Positions 60,027 to 64,000 of a DNA stretch of 64,000 bases are shown in pieces. The translations under genes were made by a program, and so were the position numbers. Source of the stretch: JBJHAX01 sp050480705. GTDB taxonomy: Bacteria > Actinomycetota > Nitriliruptoria > Nitriliruptorales > Nitriliruptoraceae. Location: assembly GCA_050480705.1 (NCBI GenBank), contig JBJHAX010000003.1, forward strand, positions 1-64,000, in the 5' to 3' direction. The notes under the pieces were generated by a model. It did no database searches, was not told where the DNA came from, and saw only the letters and a program-made list of their open reading frames with translations. Each line of letters starts with the position of its first letter. Positions within the stretch are counted from its first letter, which is position 1.

Positions 60027-63000
60027 TGGGACGCCGACAGGACCTGAGCAGCGTGCTCGTGCTCGGGTCAGGACCGATCCAGATCGGTCAGGCCTGCGAG
60101 TTCGACTACTCGGGAACCCAGGCCTGCAAGGTGCTGCGCGACGAAGGGCTGCGGGTCGTGCTGGTCAACTCGAACCCGGCGACGATCATGACCGACCCGT
60201 CGTACGCCGATGCGACCTATGTCGAGCCGCTCACGCTCGAAGCGGTGCGTGCTGTCATCGAGCGCGAGCGCCCACAGGCCCTGCTGGCGACTCTGGGCGG
60301 CCAGACTGCCCTCAACCTCGCCGTGGAACTCGACGAAGGCGGTGTTCTCGACGAGTACGGCGTCGAAGTGCTCGGGGCCGATCTCGACGCGATCCGTACC
60401 GCAGAGGATCGTCAGCGCTTCCGGGAAGCGATGACCGAGATCGGGCTCGAATCGGCGCAGTCCACGTATGTGCGAAATGTGGAGGAGGCGCACGCTGCCG
60501 CAGCCCAGTACGGATTCCCTGTCGTGCTTCGTCCATCCTTCACGCTCGGTGGCAAGGGTGGCGGGATCGCACGCGACGAAGCCGAACTGGCGACGATGAT
60601 CCGTCAGGGCCTGCACGAGTCCCCGGTGCACGAGGTGCTTCTCGAGGAATCCCTGGTCGGCTGGAAGGAATTCGAGCTGGAGGTGATGCGCGACCGCTCC
60701 GACAACGCGGTCGTGATCTGCTCCATCGAAAATCTCGACGCGATGGGGGTGCACACCGGCGACTCGATCACGGTCGCGCCTGCGATGACGCTGTCCGACG
60801 GTGAACTGCAGCGGATGCGCGACGCAGCCTTCGCCGTCCTGCGCCGAATCGGGGTCGAAACGGGCGGCTCGAACGTGCAGTTCGCGGTCGACCCGGCCTC
60901 GGGACGCCAGATCGTCATCGAGATGAACCCTCGCGTCTCGCGATCGTCGGCACTTGCCAGCAAGGCCACGGGTTTCCCGATCGCGAAGATCGCGGCGAAG
61001 CTCGCGATCGGCTACACCCTCGACGAGATCGCCAACGACATCACCCGCGAAACCAAAGCCGCGTTCGAACCCAGCATCGACTATGTGGTCGTCAAGATCC
61101 CGCGCTTCGATTTCGAGAAGTTCGCCGGGACCGACGACACGCTCACGACACGCATGAAGTCGGTCGGTGAGGTCATGGCGATGGGCCGCACCTTCAAGGA
61201 ATCGCTGGGCAAGGCGCTGCGCTCACTCGAGGACGGCAGGTCGGGATTCGGTTCACGCGGCCCGCTGGAGATCGATGACGAGGAACTGACCGAACGACTG
61301 CGACGACCGACTGCGCACCGCCTCGATGCCGTCGACGAGGCGCTGACGCGTGGCTGGCCGGTCGAGACGATTGCACGACACACCGGATTCGATCCGTGGT
61401 TCGTCGACCAGATGTTGCAGATCGTCGAACGCCGCCGCGAGATCCGCTCGCACGAACATCTGCATGCGGTCGGCGACGAGTTGCTCGCAGCTGCGAAGGC
61501 GGACGGGTTCTCCGACCGGCAGCTCGCCCAGGTGCTGCGTACGAACGAAGCATCGGTGCGTGAGCGTCGCGCATCTGCAGGGCTGCGCCCGGTCTTCAAG
61601 ACGGTCGACACCTGCGCGGCCGAGTTCGAGGCCTACACCCCGTATCACTACTCGACCTACGAGGACGAGGACGAGGTTCGGTCATCGACCGGCCGCAAGG
61701 TCGTCGTGTTGGGCTCCGGCCCCAACCGCATCGGACAGGGCGTCGAGTTCGACTACTGCTGTGTTCACGCCGTCCAGGCGCTGTCCGCGGCCGGTTTCGA
61801 GACGGTGATGGTCAACTGCAACCCCGAGACGGTCTCCACGGACTACGACACCGCCGACCGGCTCTACTTCGAACCGCTGACGCTCGAAGACGTGCTCGAG
61901 GTGTGTGAACGCGAACAACCCGACGGCGTCCTCGTGCAACTCGGAGGACAGACCCCGCTGAAGCTCGCAGCCGGCCTGGAAGCGGCGGGTGTGCCGATCT
62001 GGGGCACGCCACCAGCCGCGATCGATGCCGCCGAGGATCGCGGCCGCTTCGGTGCGCTCATGGAACAGCTCGGGGTGCCGATGCCGCCGGGCGGAACAGC
62101 CCGATCGTTCGAGGAGGCGCACGCCGTCGCTGCACGGATCGGCTATCCGGCGCTCGTGCGGCCCTCCTATGTCCTGGGCGGGCGTGCGATGCAGATCGTG
62201 TACGACCCGGCGTCGCTGGAGCGCTACCTGGATGCGGCATTCGCCGCGGCGGAGGACCAGTCGATCCTCATCGACCGCTTCCTCGAGGGTGCGATCGAGA
62301 TCGACGTCGACGCGGTGTACGACGGCGAAGAGTTGTTCGTGGGCGGCATCCTCGAACACATCGAGGAAGCCGGTGTGCATTCGGGTGACTCGGCGTGCAC
62401 GTTGCCGCCACTCACCCTCGGCAGGGCCCAGGAACGCGAGATTCGTGATGTGACGCGCGGGATCGCTGAAGGGCTCGGTGTGCGCGGCCTGCTCAACGTC
62501 CAGTACGCCTACAAGGACGACGTGTTGTGGTGCATCGAGGCCAACCCGCGCGCATCACGCACCGTCCCCTTCGTGTCCAAGACGACCGGAACACCCCTGG
62601 CCAAAGTCGCAGCGCGGGTCATGGCGGGCGCGCCACTGGCTGCACTGCGCAGTGAGGGGCTGCTGCCATCCGTTGACGCGGTCGACGGGCCGCGGACCCG
62701 CCACATCGCGGTCAAGGAGGCGGTGCTGCCCTTCGACCGGTTTCCCGGAGTCGACTCGATCCTCGGCCCGGAGATGCGCTCGACCGGTGAAGTCATGGGC
62801 ATCGACGACGACTTCGGCGCGGCGTTCGCCAAATCGCAGGCAGGCACCGGATCGATGGTGCTGCCCACCAAGGGCACGGTGTTCGTCTCGGTCGCCAATC
62901 GTGACAAGCGAGGGATCGTGTTTCCCGTGATGCGCCTGGTCGATCTCGGCTTCGACCTGATTGCGACCGACGGAACCGCCGAGGTGCTGCACCGGGCGGG

Positions 63001-63319
63001 CATGCCCGCGCGCATCGTTGCGAAGGTCTCCGACGGCGAAGGGGAACTGCTGGACCTGATCGCATCAGGCAGCATCGATCTGGTGTTCAACACCCCGTTC
63101 GGCGCACGCACGCGCGGAGACGGCTACGCGATCCGTCAGGCAGCCGTGACCCACGGCGTCCCATGTGTGACGACCCTGGCTGGCATCGTCGCTGCGGTGC
63201 ACGGCATCGAATCGCTGCGGCGCGGGCCGATGCGGGTGCGTCCCCTCCAGGAGTATCAGCAGAGCTTCTTCGACGAGGTCGCTGCCTGGACGGCACCCGG
63301 ACAGGGGAGTGGCACATGA
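60026..63319 (+). CDS. carB: Carbamoyl-phosphate synthase large chain
   Basis: CarB (1097 residues) has two homologous ATP-grasp synthetase halves. The first starts VLVLGSGPIQIGQACEFDYSG; the second starts near residue 555 with VVLGSGPNRIGQGVEFDYCC. An oligomerisation segment lies between them and a C-terminal MGS-like allosteric domain (about 950-1090) follows, where UMP binds in many bacteria. ATG 60026 has GGAGG six bases upstream and shares one base with the carA stop; TTG 60023 is the longer option. Length is normal. Confidence 0.96.
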   Translation: MGRRQDLSSVLVLGSGPIQIGQACEFDYSGTQACKVLRDEGLRVVLVNSNPATIMTDPSYADATYVEPLTLEAVRAVIERERPQALLATLGGQTALNLAVELDEGGVLDEYGVEVLGADLDAIRTAEDRQRFREAMTEIGLESAQSTYVRNVEEAHAAAAQYGFPVVLRPSFTLGGKGGGIARDEAELATMIRQGLHESPVHEVLLEESLVGWKEFELEVMRDRSDNAVVICSIENLDAMGVHTGDSITVAPAMTLSDGELQRMRDAAFAVLRRIGVETGGSNVQFAVDPASGRQIVIEMNPRVSRSSALASKATGFPIAKIAAKLAIGYTLDEIANDITRETKAAFEPSIDYVVVKIPRFDFEKFAGTDDTLTTRMKSVGEVMAMGRTFKESLGKALRSLEDGRSGFGSRGPLEIDDEELTERLRRPTAHRLDAVDEALTRGWPVETIARHTGFDPWFVDQMLQIVERRREIRSHEHLHAVGDELLAAAKADGFSDRQLAQVLRTNEASVRERRASAGLRPVFKTVDTCAAEFEAYTPYHYSTYEDEDEVRSSTGRKVVVLGSGPNRIGQGVEFDYCCVHAVQALSAAGFETVMVNCNPETVSTDYDTADRLYFEPLTLEDVLEVCEREQPDGVLVQLGGQTPLKLAAGLEAAGVPIWGTPPAAIDAAEDRGRFGALMEQLGVPMPPGGTARSFEEAHAVAARIGYPALVRPSYVLGGRAMQIVYDPASLERYLDAAFAAAEDQSILIDRFLEGAIEIDVDAVYDGEELFVGGILEHIEEAGVHSGDSACTLPPLTLGRAQEREIRDVTRGIAEGLGVRGLLNVQYAYKDDVLWCIEANPRASRTVPFVSKTTGTPLAKVAARVMAGAPLAALRSEGLLPSVDAVDGPRTRHIAVKEAVLPFDRFPGVDSILGPEMRSTGEVMGIDDDFGAAFAKSQAGTGSMVLPTKGTVFVSVANRDKRGIVFPVMRLVDLGFDLIATDGTAEVLHRAGMPARIVAKVSDGEGELLDLIASGSIDLVFNTPFGARTRGDGYAIRQAAVTHGVPCVTTLAGIVAAVHGIESLRRGPMRVRPLQEYQQSFFDEVAAWTAPGQGSGT

Positions 63320-64000
63320 CGCGCAGACGGGCCGGCGCCGTCGACGGTCGCGTCGAGAGGTTCGATGCGCCGGTCCGCGCCGACTGCGAGGTGCTGCTGC
63401 GGCGCCGCGAAGGGTCGTACTGGCTGCTGTCGATGGCTGCGCCTGCGATCGCACGGCGCGCGAAGCCCGGACAGTTCGTCAGCATCGCCGTCGATGCACC
63501 CGCAACGCTGTTGCGCCGGCCCTTCTCCATCGCACGCGTCTCCCACCAGGGTGCTGCAGCCGGCACCGTCGAGGTCGTGTTCGACACGCACGGTCCAGGC
63601 ACCGAATGGCTCGCCGGTGTCGAACCCCATGACGTCCTCGACGTGCTGGGGCCGCTGGGCAACGGTTTCCCTCTGCCGCAACGGCGGGTCGCGTGTCTGC
63701 TCGTCGGCGGTGGCTACGGCGCAGCGCCGTTGTTCAGTCTCGCGCGTGAACTGGTGGACCGGGGCCTGCGTGTCGACATGATCGTCGGTGCGGCGTCGAG
63801 CGAACGCATCCTGAGTCCGCTGGATGCCAAGAGCCTGTCGGTGACCACGACGTTCACGACCGATGACGGGTCGTACGGTTTCCACGGGCAGGTCACCGAT
63901 GTGCTCGACGACGTCGTTCGCGCCTCGCGAAGCGGCGTCGTGTACGCCTGCGGGCCCAACTCGATGCTTCGCGCGGTTTCCGAACGTTGCGCGGCGCTCG
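63316..64000 (+). CDS. pyrK: Dihydroorotate dehydrogenase electron-transfer subunit (partial at window end)
   Basis: The frame starts at ATG 63316, overlapping the carB stop, and is open to the window end (228 complete codons). It shows the FAD/FMN reductase fold: KPGQFVSIAV, the flavin motif RRPFSIARV, GPLGNGFPLP and the NAD-binding LLVGGGYGAAPLFSLA, then YACGPNSMLRAV. The C-terminal 2Fe-2S cysteines lie beyond the window. PyrK passes electrons from PyrD (type 1B) to NAD, so pyrD should follow. Some actinobacteria instead use quinone-linked PyrD without PyrK. Confidence 0.9.
   Translation, partial: MTRRRAGAVDGRVERFDAPVRADCEVLLRRREGSYWLLSMAAPAIARRAKPGQFVSIAVDAPATLLRRPFSIARVSHQGAAAGTVEVVFDTHGPGTEWLAGVEPHDVLDVLGPLGNGFPLPQRRVACLLVGGGYGAAPLFSLARELVDRGLRVDMIVGAASSERILSPLDAKSLSVTTTFTTDDGSYGFHGQVTDVLDDVVRASRSGVVYACGPNSMLRAVSERCAAL

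Noticed and set aside
1..64000. CRISPR array, prophage, toxin-antitoxin module or biosynthetic gene cluster
   Set aside because: No regularly spaced direct repeats, phage structural genes, paired toxin/antitoxin ORFs or multidomain synthases were found; nearly all space is housekeeping genes.

Overview
The window is a G+C-rich chromosomal segment of an actinobacterium. Three things point that way: WhiA and a PdtaR-type response regulator with an ANTAR domain, tRNA genes that lack an encoded CCA, and a gene order resembling the Mycobacterium/Streptomyces chromosome (his - trp - pdtaR - polA - rpsA - coaE - uvrB - MBL - uvrA, then uvrC - rapZ - yvcK - whiA - gap - pgk - tpiA - secG, then aroQ - pepQ - efp - nusB - pyr). 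A deep-branching class such as Nitriliruptoria or Acidimicrobiia is a guess. Two runs of ten N show that this is a scaffolded draft or metagenome assembly.

Layout. 1-2640: the last codons of an IS110-type transposase, a quinone oxidoreductase and an amidase. 2791-14187: histidine genes hisD-C-B-H-A-F, an opposing DUF2510 membrane protein, then hisI joined by overlapping codons to trpE-C-B-A. 14236-18236: a glycine betaine-type ABC transporter (proX, proV, proW) interrupted by an antisense universal stress protein gene. 18358-21672: tRNA-Leu(CAA), the ANTAR regulator and a polar amino acid ABC transporter. 21696-36315: a thioredoxin/TPR protein, polA, an orphan gene, tag, rpsA, coaE, uvrB, two unfamiliar membrane proteins, an MBL hydrolase and uvrA. 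36328-42333: an MscS channel, then uvrC-rapZ-yvcK-whiA. 42452-53000: an asparaginase-like protein, gap-pgk, two family-5 solute-binding lipoproteins, tpiA, a BlaI/M56 pair and secG. 53073-64000: tRNA-Leu(GAG), aroQ, pepQ, efp, nusB and the pyr operon (pyrR-B-C-carA-carB-pyrK, cut by the window end) behind a PyrR-binding leader.

How they work together. Most genes lie on the plus strand and are joined by ATGA or GTGA overlaps, which implies translational coupling. The window covers much of histidine, tryptophan and pyrimidine synthesis, the UvrABC excision system with Pol I and Tag, lower glycolysis and osmolyte uptake. hisG, hisE, trpD, trpG and trpF are absent here.

No gene-free stretch exceeds 300 bases. 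I see no CRISPR array, prophage, biosynthetic cluster or obvious defence system. The best candidates for something less described are the pyr leader with its coupled 12-codon ORF, the two histidine-bearing membrane proteins between uvrB and uvrA, the 570-residue asparaginase-like protein, and the two orphan CxxC solute-binding proteins.
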